Source: Thermoplasmata archaeon (GTDB taxonomy: Archaea > Thermoplasmatota > Thermoplasmata > Thermoplasmatales > Thermoplasmataceae). From it: 37,486 nt of DNA. The notes under the pieces are model-generated. The model was not told the origin of the DNA and searched no databases. It was given only the letters and a program-made list of their open reading frames with translations. A program made the translations under genes and the position numbers. Below are positions 16,726 through 25,080 of the stretch, one piece after another (position 1 is the stretch's first letter; each line of letters begins with the position of its first letter). The stretch is taken from the NCBI GenBank assembly GCA_021797055.1, contig JAKAAI010000011.1:1-37486 (forward strand), given 5' to 3'.

Positions 16726-18512
16726 TTCTGGCCTCCTGATTCTGCCTTCACGTCCTGAGGGATCTGTTTTTTCTCGGGCTTTTTAACAGTAGCATTTAAA
16801 TCACGTCTTGAAGGATCATCATCGCTCATGTTAAGATGGTGGAAATATCTCTTGCCCCTCAGAACAGAAAGAACAGCCGCTACCGCAGAAAGTATTGCGC
16901 CGATATAGAATGAATCGTCAAGTGCATGCATGACTGCTGGAGCGAGAGCCAGTGGAAACCATGTGTGTGATTCCATAGTAGCAATTGTAGTGGACGAAAG
17001 AGATGAGTAGATTGATGGAAATTGCGTCTGCACCAAAGAGAGGATAGTACCCATAGGGTTATATCCAAGGAATGCCGAGAAGATTGCCTCTGTTGGCGGA
17101 ATCTTGGACAGAATCGGTGTGAGCTGAGAGGCATTAAGCCGTGTGAGAGCAATGGAGAAGTAATGCGGCAGATTATTGGAAAGGGCAAATATTACAATGG
17201 TGAAAAATATCCCAAGGCTCGCTGTCTGTGCAACATTCCTGACTGTAGCAACCATGCCGGAAGCGATTCCACGGTTATCGGGAGAAACTGAATTCATGAT
17301 CGCTGCTGTGTTTGGTGCAGCGAACATACCGCTTCCAAAGCCCATGAAATAAAGTGTGATACCAAATGGTATGTATGAGAAATTATATGAGAAGAATGTC
17401 AGTACGATGAACATAACAGCGACGATTGACATGCCAATGGTTGCTATACCCCTTGCACCGTATCTGTCTGAAAGTGCGCCACCAAGTGGTCCCATCGTCA
17501 GAAAACCAAGTGTCATCGGGATCATGTAAATTCCTGCCCAGAATGGTGTCGACGCAAAGGAATAACCATGGAGTGGGAGCCATATCCCCTGCAGAAGTAT
17601 GATCAGCATGAACATAACCCCGCCCCTTCCAAGAGAGCCCAGAAGTGATGCTAGATTCCCAAATGCGAATGCTCTGATCCTGAAGAGTGAAAGCTTGAAC
17701 ATTGGGAATTTTACCTTGCTTTCTATGAGGGGAAAAGCCACCAGTAAGGCAGTCCCAATAACAAGTCCAGCGATTACCCATGGACTGGTCCAGTCCATTA
17801 CGCCTGAACCTGATGATGGAGGAAGAAGACCATATGTCAGGGCAAGAAGAAATACAGTCAGCCCGACACCAAAGACAATGTTGCCGGCATAGTCTATTTT
17901 CTGCGTCTTGTCCCTGACGGAATTGTCCTTGAGTTTTAACAGGGACCATACGGTGCCAAGAAGCCCGATTGGCACGCTTACCAGGAATACATACCTCCAG
18001 TTAAAAACAGCAAGCACTCCTCCAAGAATCAGGCCCACAAATGAACCGCCAAGAGCTGCAACCTGGTTGAGTCCCAGTGCCTTCCCTCGTTCGTTTACGG
18101 GAAAAGCATCCGTCAGTATAGCAGTACTGTTCGCAAACAGGAATGCACCACCCAGACCCTGTATAAGGCGGAAAGCAATCAGTTCCGTTGCACCGAGATC
18201 ACCTTTATTAGGTGTGAGGAACAGAAGAATAGAACCGGCAGTAAAGATAACAAATCCAAAATTGAACAGCCTAGTTCTTCCATAAATGTCTGAAAGACGG
18301 CCTATCGTGAGAAGGATTACAGCAGTTATTATGTTGTAACCCATTATCAGCCAAATAAGGTAAATAAACGTCCCAGGGGCGAGCGGATTAATATTGATAC
18401 CCCTAGGTCCAAATATCACTGGTAAAGAGATGAGTATAATTGTTCCGTTTATCGCAGCCATCAAAACGCCGATTGTCGTGTTTGAAAGTGCAACCCACTT
18501 GTATTTGACCAT
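16722..18512 (-). CDS. MFS drug exporter, DHA2/EmrB-like
   Basis: A 596-residue proton-driven exporter with about 14 predicted membrane helices. The MFS motif A is seen as GRLSDIYGRTRLF and again, in the second half, as GGALSDRYGARGI. Antiporter motif C-like GGSFVGLILGGVL and RLIQGLGGAFLFANS support the DHA2 family. An extracytoplasmic loop between the last helices and a polar Lys/Glu-rich tail end the protein. It is the first gene of an operon with marR. Such pairs usually export toxic hydrophobic compounds; the substrate cannot be read from sequence. Confidence 0.93.
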   Translation of the reverse strand: MVKYKWVALSNTTIGVLMAAINGTIILISLPVIFGPRGININPLAPGTFIYLIWLIMGYNIITAVILLTIGRLSDIYGRTRLFNFGFVIFTAGSILLFLTPNKGDLGATELIAFRLIQGLGGAFLFANSTAILTDAFPVNERGKALGLNQVAALGGSFVGLILGGVLAVFNWRYVFLVSVPIGLLGTVWSLLKLKDNSVRDKTQKIDYAGNIVFGVGLTVFLLALTYGLLPPSSGSGVMDWTSPWVIAGLVIGTALLVAFPLIESKVKFPMFKLSLFRIRAFAFGNLASLLGSLGRGGVMFMLIILLQGIWLPLHGYSFASTPFWAGIYMIPMTLGFLTMGPLGGALSDRYGARGIATIGMSIVAVMFIVLTFFSYNFSYIPFGITLYFMGFGSGMFAAPNTAAIMNSVSPDNRGIASGMVATVRNVAQTASLGIFFTIVIFALSNNLPHYFSIALTRLNASQLTPILSKIPPTEAIFSAFLGYNPMGTILSLVQTQFPSIYSSLSSTTIATMESHTWFPLALAPAVMHALDDSFYIGAILSAVAAVLSVLRGKRYFHHLNMSDDDPSRRDLNATVKKPEKKQIPQDVKAESGGQK

Positions 18513-18514
18513 AA

Positions 18515-18524
18515 TCCTTAAGGA
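18515..18524. promoter_or_regulatory. palindrome at the exporter-marR transcription start
   Basis: TCCTTAAGGA is a perfect 10-bp palindrome two bases upstream of the MFS start codon. On the minus strand TTTATATG (about 18538-18545) gives a TATA box about 28 nt before that ATG. The palindrome would cover the start of a leaderless transcript, a good place for a MarR operator. Confidence 0.4.
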
Positions 18525-18659
18525 GTAAATAATGAAACATATAAAGTAATTTTGTAATTTTTTCCGGAAGTTTATCTGTCACCTTAAACCCAGAATTGAA
18601 ATTAATAATGTATCGTTTAATAGTGCTTCGTAATTTCTCCGGCGGAGATATCTCGCTAA

Positions 18660-19520
18660 ATGATTATTGAAGAATATCTTTTGATTCTCCTTATAACACT
18701 CGGCTTTTCAATCGCGGTGGTTTTCGCAAAAGTATCCTTGAACAGAATAAGGCCGGAGAGATTCTCAATGATCTATATCGCGGGCGCGACTCTCGTAATC
18801 TTCATTGAATTTATTATATTCCACCTTGCAGGTGGAGCACCCGTCTTTTTAACTGGAAGAATTCTTTTTATCATTATATTGGGAGGCTTATTCGGTGCCT
18901 TCGCCTATCTTTTTGGCTATATTGGACTGAGGAGCGTTCATGCAGGGATATCAGGCACAATTTTTGATCTGCAGGGGCCATTGATCACTTTCATTGGTGC
19001 TGTGGTTTTTGCAATATATCCTGGAAACTTTGTGATACTGGGTTTATTTGTTGCAATTTTTGGGTTATTTCTGATGGGTTATAAAAAAAACGATTCCGGA
19101 AAGATAAAAATAACTCTTCCCTTCATCTTTCTCGCATTCTCGCCATTGCTCTGGGCACTTGAATGGATTTCTTTTGACTCTGTATCCCAACCGGCACCGA
19201 TTTTTCTGACCTTTCTTCTGTACCTGTGTATCCTGATTGTACTGGTCTTTATGAATGCAGTTACAAGACCTCCTGTCATCAGTTCTGTCAGGCTCAGAGT
19301 TATCGCATTTACTGGTGGTCTGTTTTCTGGAATTGCAAACGGTTCGTATGGAATTTTCATCACAATTTACGGCTCTACCCTTACTGGCGTTATAACCCTG
19401 TTATCAGTGCCTGTAGGTCTGCTACTTGTGATAGCACTACTGCATGAAAAGTACACGCGCCTGGAACTTATCGGTATAATAGCAGTCGGAGCCGGTCTAG
19501 CGATATCAACCCTCCTTTAA
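18660..19520 (+). CDS. DMT-superfamily (EamA-like) transporter
   Basis: A 286-residue protein made almost entirely of about ten hydrophobic helices. It has the two-fold EamA layout: two related five-helix halves, with helix-ending GLRSVHAGISGTIFDLQGPL in the first and TLTGVITLLSVPVGLLL in the second. The C-terminal ELIGIIAVGAGLAIS is typical. Such proteins export or import small metabolites; the substrate is unknown. GGCGGAGAT, a Shine-Dalgarno-like motif, precedes the ATG by about 11 bases. It is transcribed divergently from the exporter-marR operon. Confidence 0.85.
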   Translation: MIIEEYLLILLITLGFSIAVVFAKVSLNRIRPERFSMIYIAGATLVIFIEFIIFHLAGGAPVFLTGRILFIIILGGLFGAFAYLFGYIGLRSVHAGISGTIFDLQGPLITFIGAVVFAIYPGNFVILGLFVAIFGLFLMGYKKNDSGKIKITLPFIFLAFSPLLWALEWISFDSVSQPAPIFLTFLLYLCILIVLVFMNAVTRPPVISSVRLRVIAFTGGLFSGIANGSYGIFITIYGSTLTGVITLLSVPVGLLLVIALLHEKYTRLELIGIIAVGAGLAISTLL

Positions 19521-19582
19521 TTTCTGGATAAAAGGATTCGCTTATACTTGAGGGAAAAAAGGTTGATAAGTTGTAAGAAATG

Positions 19583-20329
19583 TTATCCATACATGCTTTC
19601 CGGCGTTTTTCCGCTGGATGATTTTACCTTATTGTATTCATCCATTATCTTCGTAAGCTCTTCGTGATACTTCTTTGCAGCTTCAATAAGCGGTTCTTTC
19701 TTGATATCCAGGCCAAAAATAGAATTCAGTGTTTCTATTATTGATATAACGGCATCTGGATCCGGAACGTCCTCCAGTGTGACTGTTAGAAAGCTCATAA
19801 CCGGCACCTGTCTTATAATTGACTCACTTATAATACTGCCTCCCAGGCCCGTAATCAGCGCTGAACCTGCAAGTGGTATCTTCTTTTTAGCGAGAAGAGA
19901 CAAATTTTCCTTATCACCAACGGCAAACGTTCTCTGCCCTTCAGGGATTTCCTTGCTGGCGACCCCATCCAGATTCACGACCACTTTTGGATTCACCGAT
20001 GTTATCCAGTCGAGGAGCGTTGATGTAACTTCATAATAACCATCCGGGTCAACAGGTATGTCGCTCAGGATACAGACAACGGTACCGGAAACATTTGAAT
20101 ACAAGCGGAACGGGTGCCTGAGCTTGCCTGCAGCAAATACAGTCACAGGTGGAACATAAGGCGACGAAATTCTGGCAAACTCATGCAGATCAAGGTTTTC
20201 AATTATGTATTTCAATGTCATTACGCCAACAGCAGAATTATCCATGAATGAGACAAACACATATGGCCTTGAAAATTCAACATCTTTGTATTTTATAACC
20301 TTCGATACGAAACTTTCGTGTGTTACCAT
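19583..20329 (-). CDS. PAC2-family protein (proteasome assembly chaperone-like)
   Basis: A 248-residue soluble protein of the archaeal PAC2 family (PbaA/PbaB-type). Family marks are FVSFMDNSAVGVMTLKYIIENL at the N-terminus, the LSDIPVDPD strand, and the ITGLGGSIISESIIRQVPVMSFL segment. A C-terminal helix (about 215-240) is rich in Lys and Glu, resembling the tail that binds the proteasome ring. Proteasome binding is inferred from characterised relatives. It lies downstream of malic enzyme and a GNAT gene on the same strand, with a 60-bp gap to the GNAT gene. Confidence 0.88.
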   Translation of the reverse strand: MVTHESFVSKVIKYKDVEFSRPYVFVSFMDNSAVGVMTLKYIIENLDLHEFARISSPYVPPVTVFAAGKLRHPFRLYSNVSGTVVCILSDIPVDPDGYYEVTSTLLDWITSVNPKVVVNLDGVASKEIPEGQRTFAVGDKENLSLLAKKKIPLAGSALITGLGGSIISESIIRQVPVMSFLTVTLEDVPDPDAVISIIETLNSIFGLDIKKEPLIEAAKKYHEELTKIMDEYNKVKSSSGKTPESMYG

Positions 20330-20389
20330 AATATCATCATGTTATTCCTATCGCACCTAATAACGTTTGTTGCTTATTCTTTGTTTGCA

Positions 20390-20866
20390 TCATTCAATGT
20401 ATCTGAGGACGGTTATGTTTTCAACGAATTTCTCCTTCACGTAGAAATTCTTTGCAATGACATTAAAAGTAGGAAATTCTACTGTCAGGAGTTTGTAACC
20501 GGATGCCTTCATCTGCGTTTTCAGTTCAGAGATCATCCTCTTCCCAAGGCCGCTTCTACGGTGCTCAGGTGCAATATAGAAATCTGTGATTCTGATATCG
20601 TGCGGAGGCTCATACGATATCCTCTCCCTGACATCCGCTTTCAGGACTGCTATGACCTTGGAACCTGTTGTTGCAACAATGACAAAGAACTTTTCAGGTT
20701 CATTCAGTATTCTCTCAAGGTATTCCGGAATGCGCTTCTCAGCATCGCTTGATACCTTGAAATGGGTGTCAAATTCTTCATTGAGCTTCTTCAGTCTGTA
20801 AATCAGAACTGCCATATCGCGTATATCTTCCTTCCTAGCTTTCCTTATTTTAATTTCTGCTGCCAT
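20390..20866 (-). CDS. GNAT-family N-acetyltransferase
   Basis: A 158-residue single-domain acetyltransferase. The acetyl-CoA pyrophosphate loop is in IAPEHRRSGLGKRMISELK (about 106-124), preceded by the ITDFYI strand. C-terminal FPTFNVIAKNFYVKEKFVEN is the usual motif B. The substrate is unknown. It begins three bases after the malic enzyme stop, so the two are co-transcribed. Confidence 0.9.
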   Translation of the reverse strand: MAAEIKIRKARKEDIRDMAVLIYRLKKLNEEFDTHFKVSSDAEKRIPEYLERILNEPEKFFVIVATTGSKVIAVLKADVRERISYEPPHDIRITDFYIAPEHRRSGLGKRMISELKTQMKASGYKLLTVEFPTFNVIAKNFYVKEKFVENITVLRYIE

Positions 20867-20869
20867 TTA

Positions 20870-22201
20870 TTACATCTCCGGTTTTGGTCTGATCGATCCG
20901 CTGTCGAGAAGAGCGGCGTATGCCTTCCTGTTCTCCTCTATGATATCGGTTGCAATTTCAAGAAACTTCTTCTTTGATTCGGATATTCGGGCATATCCCT
21001 TTGTGACACAGTTGTATGCCACAGCGGATGCCACCTCAGGATAAAGATGCCAGTCGTCCATTGTCGGGACTATGTGTTCCTCATCCGGTTCTTGGATCCT
21101 GCCGGATATCGACTGAGCGGCTGTCACCATAATATCAAAATCGACCTTCCTCGCCCTCGCATCTAGAACGCCCCTGAAGACCCCGGGGAAAACGAGGCTG
21201 TTATTTATCTGGTTGGGAAAATCGCTTCTTCCAGTAGCGACGATTCTGGCACCGGCCTCCTTTGCATCACCTGGCCAGATCTCTGGAGATGGATTCGCCA
21301 GTGCAAATACTATAGCATCTTTGTTCATTGCTGAGATCCATTCCCTGTGAATTGTTCCCGGCTCAGATTTTGCTGCCGATACCACAATGTCGGCGCCTTT
21401 AAACGCTTCCGATGCCTCGCCGGATATCCGCTCGCCATTTGTTGCCATGGCAAGCCTGTACTTCCATGGATTGGTAAACATCAGTGAGTCTATATCTGAT
21501 CTGTCAGGATTCAGGACACCCTTGCTGTCCGCTATCACTATTTTTCTCATATCGAATCCTGCTGCTTCCAGCAGGTAGGCTGTTGCAATATTCGCCGCTC
21601 CCGATCCAAAAAGGACAACGTTTGCATCCTCTTTCCTCTTTCCGACGATCCTGAGTGAATTGAACAGGCCAGCAAGCGTAATGCATGCCGTTCCAAGCTG
21701 ATCGTCATGCCATACCGGTATATTCATACTTTTCTGCAGTTCTTCCAAAACAAAGAAGCATTTCGGCGATTCAATATCCTCTAGATTATATGCACCAAAA
21801 GATGGTTCCAGTGCAGAGGCAACCCTGACAAAGGATTCTCGATCTGTTACCCGAATTGGAACTGGAACGGCATTGACGCCGCCAAGATAATTGAATATCA
21901 TTGCCTTTCCCTCCATCACTGGCAGGGAAGCCTCCGGGCCAACGTTTCCCAGACCAAGAACCCTCGTCCCATCCGTTATGATTCCAACAGAATTCCATTT
22001 TCCCGTAAAATTATAGGCTTCATCAGTATCTTTGTGAATCCGCGTGGAAACAGCCGCGACTCCGGGAGTGTACCAGTAAGAGAAATCATTAAGTGAGTTA
22101 ATGGGCACTTTTGGAAGGATCCTGATCTTGCCTCTGTAAAATTCAGAGAACTTCAGTGCGATACGTCCCAGATCACTGGTTCTCTGCTCGTCACTTATCA
22201 T
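20870..22201 (-). CDS. malic enzyme (oxaloacetate-decarboxylating malate dehydrogenase)
   Basis: It converts malate to pyruvate and CO2 with reduction of NAD(P). Motifs in order are YWYTPGVAAVS (catalytic Tyr), VMEGKAMIFNYLGGVNAVP (catalytic Lys), VWHDDQLGTA (metal-binding Asp pair) and VLFGSGAANIATAYLLEAAG (dinucleotide loop). FALANPSPEIWPG follows. At 443 residues it is the short bacterial/archaeal form without a phosphotransacetylase domain. Cofactor preference is not clear from the loop. It leads a minus-strand operon with GNAT and perhaps PAC2. Confidence 0.95.
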   Translation of the reverse strand: MISDEQRTSDLGRIALKFSEFYRGKIRILPKVPINSLNDFSYWYTPGVAAVSTRIHKDTDEAYNFTGKWNSVGIITDGTRVLGLGNVGPEASLPVMEGKAMIFNYLGGVNAVPVPIRVTDRESFVRVASALEPSFGAYNLEDIESPKCFFVLEELQKSMNIPVWHDDQLGTACITLAGLFNSLRIVGKRKEDANVVLFGSGAANIATAYLLEAAGFDMRKIVIADSKGVLNPDRSDIDSLMFTNPWKYRLAMATNGERISGEASEAFKGADIVVSAAKSEPGTIHREWISAMNKDAIVFALANPSPEIWPGDAKEAGARIVATGRSDFPNQINNSLVFPGVFRGVLDARARKVDFDIMVTAAQSISGRIQEPDEEHIVPTMDDWHLYPEVASAVAYNCVTKGYARISESKKKFLEIATDIIEENRKAYAALLDSGSIRPKPEM

Positions 22202-22257
22202 CCATTCTGTATATCAGTATCGTATTAATAAAAAGAGGCAATTACATATATGACACC

Positions 22258-23169
22258 ATGGAACTCAACAACGTGAAGCTCGACTGGTCTGTTATACTTG
22301 AAAATGAGATATCATATTATGAAAAGGTTCTGGATTCCTCAAATGTCAGGGAAATGTACTCGGGCATTATTGCGATGCTTGTTCAAAACAACCTGAAATC
22401 CAGAGTGATAATCTCAAATAACGTTGTGGTTGCCTATGCTTTCCTGATTCGGCCGAATGATTTTTCCGACCGAATATATGCTCACTTTGGTTTTAACAGT
22501 GAAATGGCAGCAAACACCACGAGGCTTGATACACTCATCGCATGGGCGATAAATGAAGCGCGTTCTTCAGGGCTGCTTCTTCTCTTCAATGCACCATTCA
22601 ATGGTGGGAAATGCTTTAGCGACTATGTAAAAGAAAAAGGGATTGAATCTATCGAACGCGTTGAAATGAAGGGAAGTACAGAAGTATCTGGTATCGGAAG
22701 CAAACTTCCTGATTATGCGAATCTTGTTATGATCGAGAATGCAGACATTCAGGAAATGGATCGATCCCTTATCGAAGCATTCAAGGGAGAAAGAGAATAC
22801 ATCCTGATATCCAGAATTAAAGAGGACAGGGTTACAAAGTGGCATGAACTGCTTGATGGAAAGTCATTCGGAAAGGTCATCACAAGCGCTTCTCCAATTC
22901 TTGCATCTAAGGGAAGAATAATTGCGATGGCCGTCTCAACCTACAAGGAGAAAATACCCCTCATCAGCAACCTTTTTGTTATACCTGAATACCAGGGAAA
23001 GGGAATTGGAAAATATCTTCTCGATCATATTCGGAAGAACCTGAAGGATGCATTCCATGAGGTTACACTGTGGGTGGATCGAAACTCGGGCGCATTCTCA
23101 TTCTACAAAAAGAACCATTTTTACGAAACCGGCAAGGAAGAGGTTATTTATTTCTTCAGATCAGTATAA
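22258..23169 (+). CDS. GNAT-family protein with an extra N-terminal domain
   Basis: A 303-residue protein with a C-terminal acetyltransferase domain. The acetyl-CoA loop is in FVIPEYQGKGIGKYLLDHIRKNL (from about residue 240), followed by VTLWVDRNSGAFSFYKKNHF. The first half has a weaker GNAT-like pattern and may be a degenerate second copy. ATG 22258 is preferred over an upstream in-frame start, because that extension (22156-22257) overlaps malic enzyme and looks non-coding. Its 3' end overlaps the convergent gene by 14 bp. The substrate is unknown. Confidence 0.85.
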   Translation: MELNNVKLDWSVILENEISYYEKVLDSSNVREMYSGIIAMLVQNNLKSRVIISNNVVVAYAFLIRPNDFSDRIYAHFGFNSEMAANTTRLDTLIAWAINEARSSGLLLLFNAPFNGGKCFSDYVKEKGIESIERVEMKGSTEVSGIGSKLPDYANLVMIENADIQEMDRSLIEAFKGEREYILISRIKEDRVTKWHELLDGKSFGKVITSASPILASKGRIIAMAVSTYKEKIPLISNLFVIPEYQGKGIGKYLLDHIRKNLKDAFHEVTLWVDRNSGAFSFYKKNHFYETGKEEVIYFFRSV

Positions 23170-24118
23170 GATTGAGCAGTACAAGGGAAAATGGCACAGT
23201 GAGATTATCGTCAAGTGGCCTTGCGGTTAATGATTCAACGATGGTTCCAACTACCGGGAACAACAATGGATACAGAAATATGCCACCGGAAACAATTATG
23301 GCGAATATTATCGTCATAATGAGCATTGAAAGAAATCCACCTGCACTCTTCCTCCGGTTGTAAGGGAGTTTTCTCACAGGGAACCTCATTCCTACAAGGC
23401 TGGATATTGAATCTCCAATCAGTATAATGAATACGGTTATCAGGAGCCACTGCCTGTTAGATATCAGCGCAACAGCAAAGAGCGTTCCTGAAGCAATCAT
23501 GATGGAACCTATCCCAAGCGTGGTATGCTCCCTCTCCATTTTGTAAAGGAACCTGCTCGCTGACGTCCATGTCCCTATGGATGCGGTATTTCCAAGTAGC
23601 AGCAGCAGAAGCAGAATTATAAGAATGAGTGAAAATGATATGTTGACAGGGAAGAAATACAGGATAATGAGGAGGATGATGCCTGATGTGATCTGGAAGA
23701 AATCCCTGTTTCTCTCTATCTTCGAATCCTTTCCCTTTGCTTTTTCATTCTGCAACACTCCAGATTTAAGGTTTGATGAAAATGCGACTGCAATTATTGC
23801 TGATACAGATACAGAAAGAAGTATATCAGAAAGATATGGCTGATAGAAGAGAATAACAATCAGGAAATCTAAAACTAAAAATGGGAATATTAGGTAAAAT
23901 TTCTTTCTGTAGAAGTTGTCCATCAAGGCAACTAAAAGATCCGCAGAAAGTGCAGCGTAGACATCGCCTGTTATAGCAATAATAAATGAAAGGATTACAG
24001 TGAAAAAGAATAAAAGTAGAGACTCGGTGTCCTTTTCGCCAAGAATAAACCATAGAAATATGATACCGGCAAGAAACAGAATAAAGGAATAAATGTTGGG
24101 AAAGAAAATGGACAGCAT
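23156..24118 (-). CDS. CTP-dependent lipid kinase-like membrane protein (dolichol/phytol kinase family)
   Basis: A 320-residue integral membrane protein with many hydrophobic helices. The C-terminal half has the signature of the SEC59/DGK1/VTE5 family: IGDSISSLVGMRFPVRKLP, then RRKSAGGFLSML, then ESLTARPLDDNLTVPFSLVL. These enzymes phosphorylate polyprenols, phytol or diacylglycerol with CTP. In an archaeon the likely substrate is a dolichol or geranylgeraniol-type isoprenoid for glycosylation or lipid synthesis, but this is inference. The N-terminal half is hydrophobic without recognised motifs. Confidence 0.75.
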   Translation of the reverse strand: MLSIFFPNIYSFILFLAGIIFLWFILGEKDTESLLLFFFTVILSFIIAITGDVYAALSADLLVALMDNFYRKKFYLIFPFLVLDFLIVILFYQPYLSDILLSVSVSAIIAVAFSSNLKSGVLQNEKAKGKDSKIERNRDFFQITSGIILLIILYFFPVNISFSLILIILLLLLLLGNTASIGTWTSASRFLYKMEREHTTLGIGSIMIASGTLFAVALISNRQWLLITVFIILIGDSISSLVGMRFPVRKLPYNRRKSAGGFLSMLIMTIIFAIIVSGGIFLYPLLFPVVGTIVESLTARPLDDNLTVPFSLVLLNLILI

Positions 24119-24150
24119 TTATATCTAAATCACTAGGAAGTATTTATATC
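24118..24150. promoter_or_regulatory. divergent promoter with two TTTATATC boxes
   Basis: TTTATATC occurs at 24118-24125 and 24143-24150, 25 bp apart. Read on the minus strand, the second box (ATATAAATA) is about 27 nt before the ATG at 24118, fitting a leaderless transcript. On the plus strand it could also serve the gene at 24182. Confidence 0.4.
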
Positions 24151-24181
24151 CAGAATCGGTTAATCGCGAAAGCTAATTATC

Positions 24182-24763
24182 GTGGTTGCTCTATGCACCT
24201 CAATGACGTTTGTCATATGCCTCGGTAGCAGGCATGACAGGATTGCGAACTATTCAATTGAGAAGTTCACGGATTACGTATCCAGTATGCCAGAGAAAAG
24301 AATCATTGTTGCCGCCTATTCCGAAGATGATGTCGTAAAGCATAGAATTGCACCGGAAATTGATTTTCTCATCTCAAAAAACACCGGCAAGAAGATTATC
24401 TATGCGGGATCCGGTGCATACGACCTCGAAAAACAGAGGGAGAGGGTGCTTTCGAGAGGCCTGGATGACCCTGACTTTGTCACAAAGAAGAATATAATGG
24501 AGATGATGGACACGACAATCTGGACATATCTTTCCTCATTCTGGACTGATCCTGCAAAGGTCAATTCTAATGAAACGGATTCGATATTCAGCGCAAGGAA
24601 GCTTATGAGGACAAGTTTTGTTCCTGAAATTGAGACAGATCTATGGGTTCCGTTTATGAACAAGACTGTTGATACCGTCAAGAAAATAGACAATTTTCAG
24701 GAAGCAATAATCCTGTGTGATCCGGAAAGCATGTTCTATCTGAAGCAGAAACTTGAAAAGTAA
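24182..24763 (+). CDS. hypothetical protein of unknown family
   Basis: A 193-residue soluble protein that I do not recognise. It opens with a hydrophobic strand (MTFVICLGS) and a helix (RIANYSIEKFTDYVSS), then alternates strands (RIIVAAY, KKIIYAG) with helices, giving an alpha/beta, possibly Rossmann-like impression. A Cys and an Asp in the last strand (AIILCDPES) stand out. The start is GTG 24182 or, more probably by content, ATG 24203. The stop TAA is followed in the same frame by the M19 dipeptidase remnant, so the two may once have been neighbours in one transcript. Confidence 0.7.
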   Translation: MVALCTSMTFVICLGSRHDRIANYSIEKFTDYVSSMPEKRIIVAAYSEDDVVKHRIAPEIDFLISKNTGKKIIYAGSGAYDLEKQRERVLSRGLDDPDFVTKKNIMEMMDTTIWTYLSSFWTDPAKVNSNETDSIFSARKLMRTSFVPEIETDLWVPFMNKTVDTVKKIDNFQEAIILCDPESMFYLKQKLEK

Positions 24764-24979
24764 AACTGTGATACCTCCAACCTGAGTCCTGATCCAATAA
24801 TTTTAGATCTTAAGGCATACGCAGAACACACATGCAATAATTCTGGCCGAGATCATGTTGCGATAAGTACCGATTTTCTTGGATTAGTCTATGACAGGGT
24901 GCCAAATGGTTTTGAAGATATCACCAGGATCGGAAGTCTTGTTGATATTTTGGAGTCGCATGCAGATGAAGTCCTGTAG
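24764..24979 (+). pseudogene. remnant of an M19 (renal dipeptidase) gene
   Basis: A 71-codon open stretch without an ATG encodes a C-terminal piece of the peptidase M19 barrel. RDHVAISTDFLGL corresponds to the family's DHVGIGSDFDG, and VPNGFEDITRIGSLVDIL to PxGLEDVSxxPxLxxxL. M19 enzymes are about 350-400 residues; here the zinc-binding N-terminal part and the final GNxLRV region are absent, and the frame ends in TAG. It begins directly after the stop of the preceding gene, in the same frame. I read this as a decayed fragment. Confidence 0.65.
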
Positions 24980-25080
24980 ATGAATCCCCTTTGGGTAATG
25001 AGGGACGTATTCAGGCCATAAAGCAAAATTTTATGAAAATTTGAACCACTATTTACATGCATTTACAATCTCAGATTTTT

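Noticed and set aside
17383..17949. 188-codon minus-strand ORF inside the MFS exporter
   Set aside because: Its translation is Trp/Cys/Arg-rich without motifs, while the overlapping frame gives a complete exporter with matching membrane helices and MFS motifs.
20318..20752. 144-codon plus-strand ORF opposite the GNAT gene
   Set aside because: It is antisense to a clear acetyltransferase and shows no family resemblance.
22156..22257. N-terminal extension of the two-domain GNAT protein
   Set aside because: The 34 extra codons overlap the start of malic enzyme and read as non-coding; ATG 22258 fits better.
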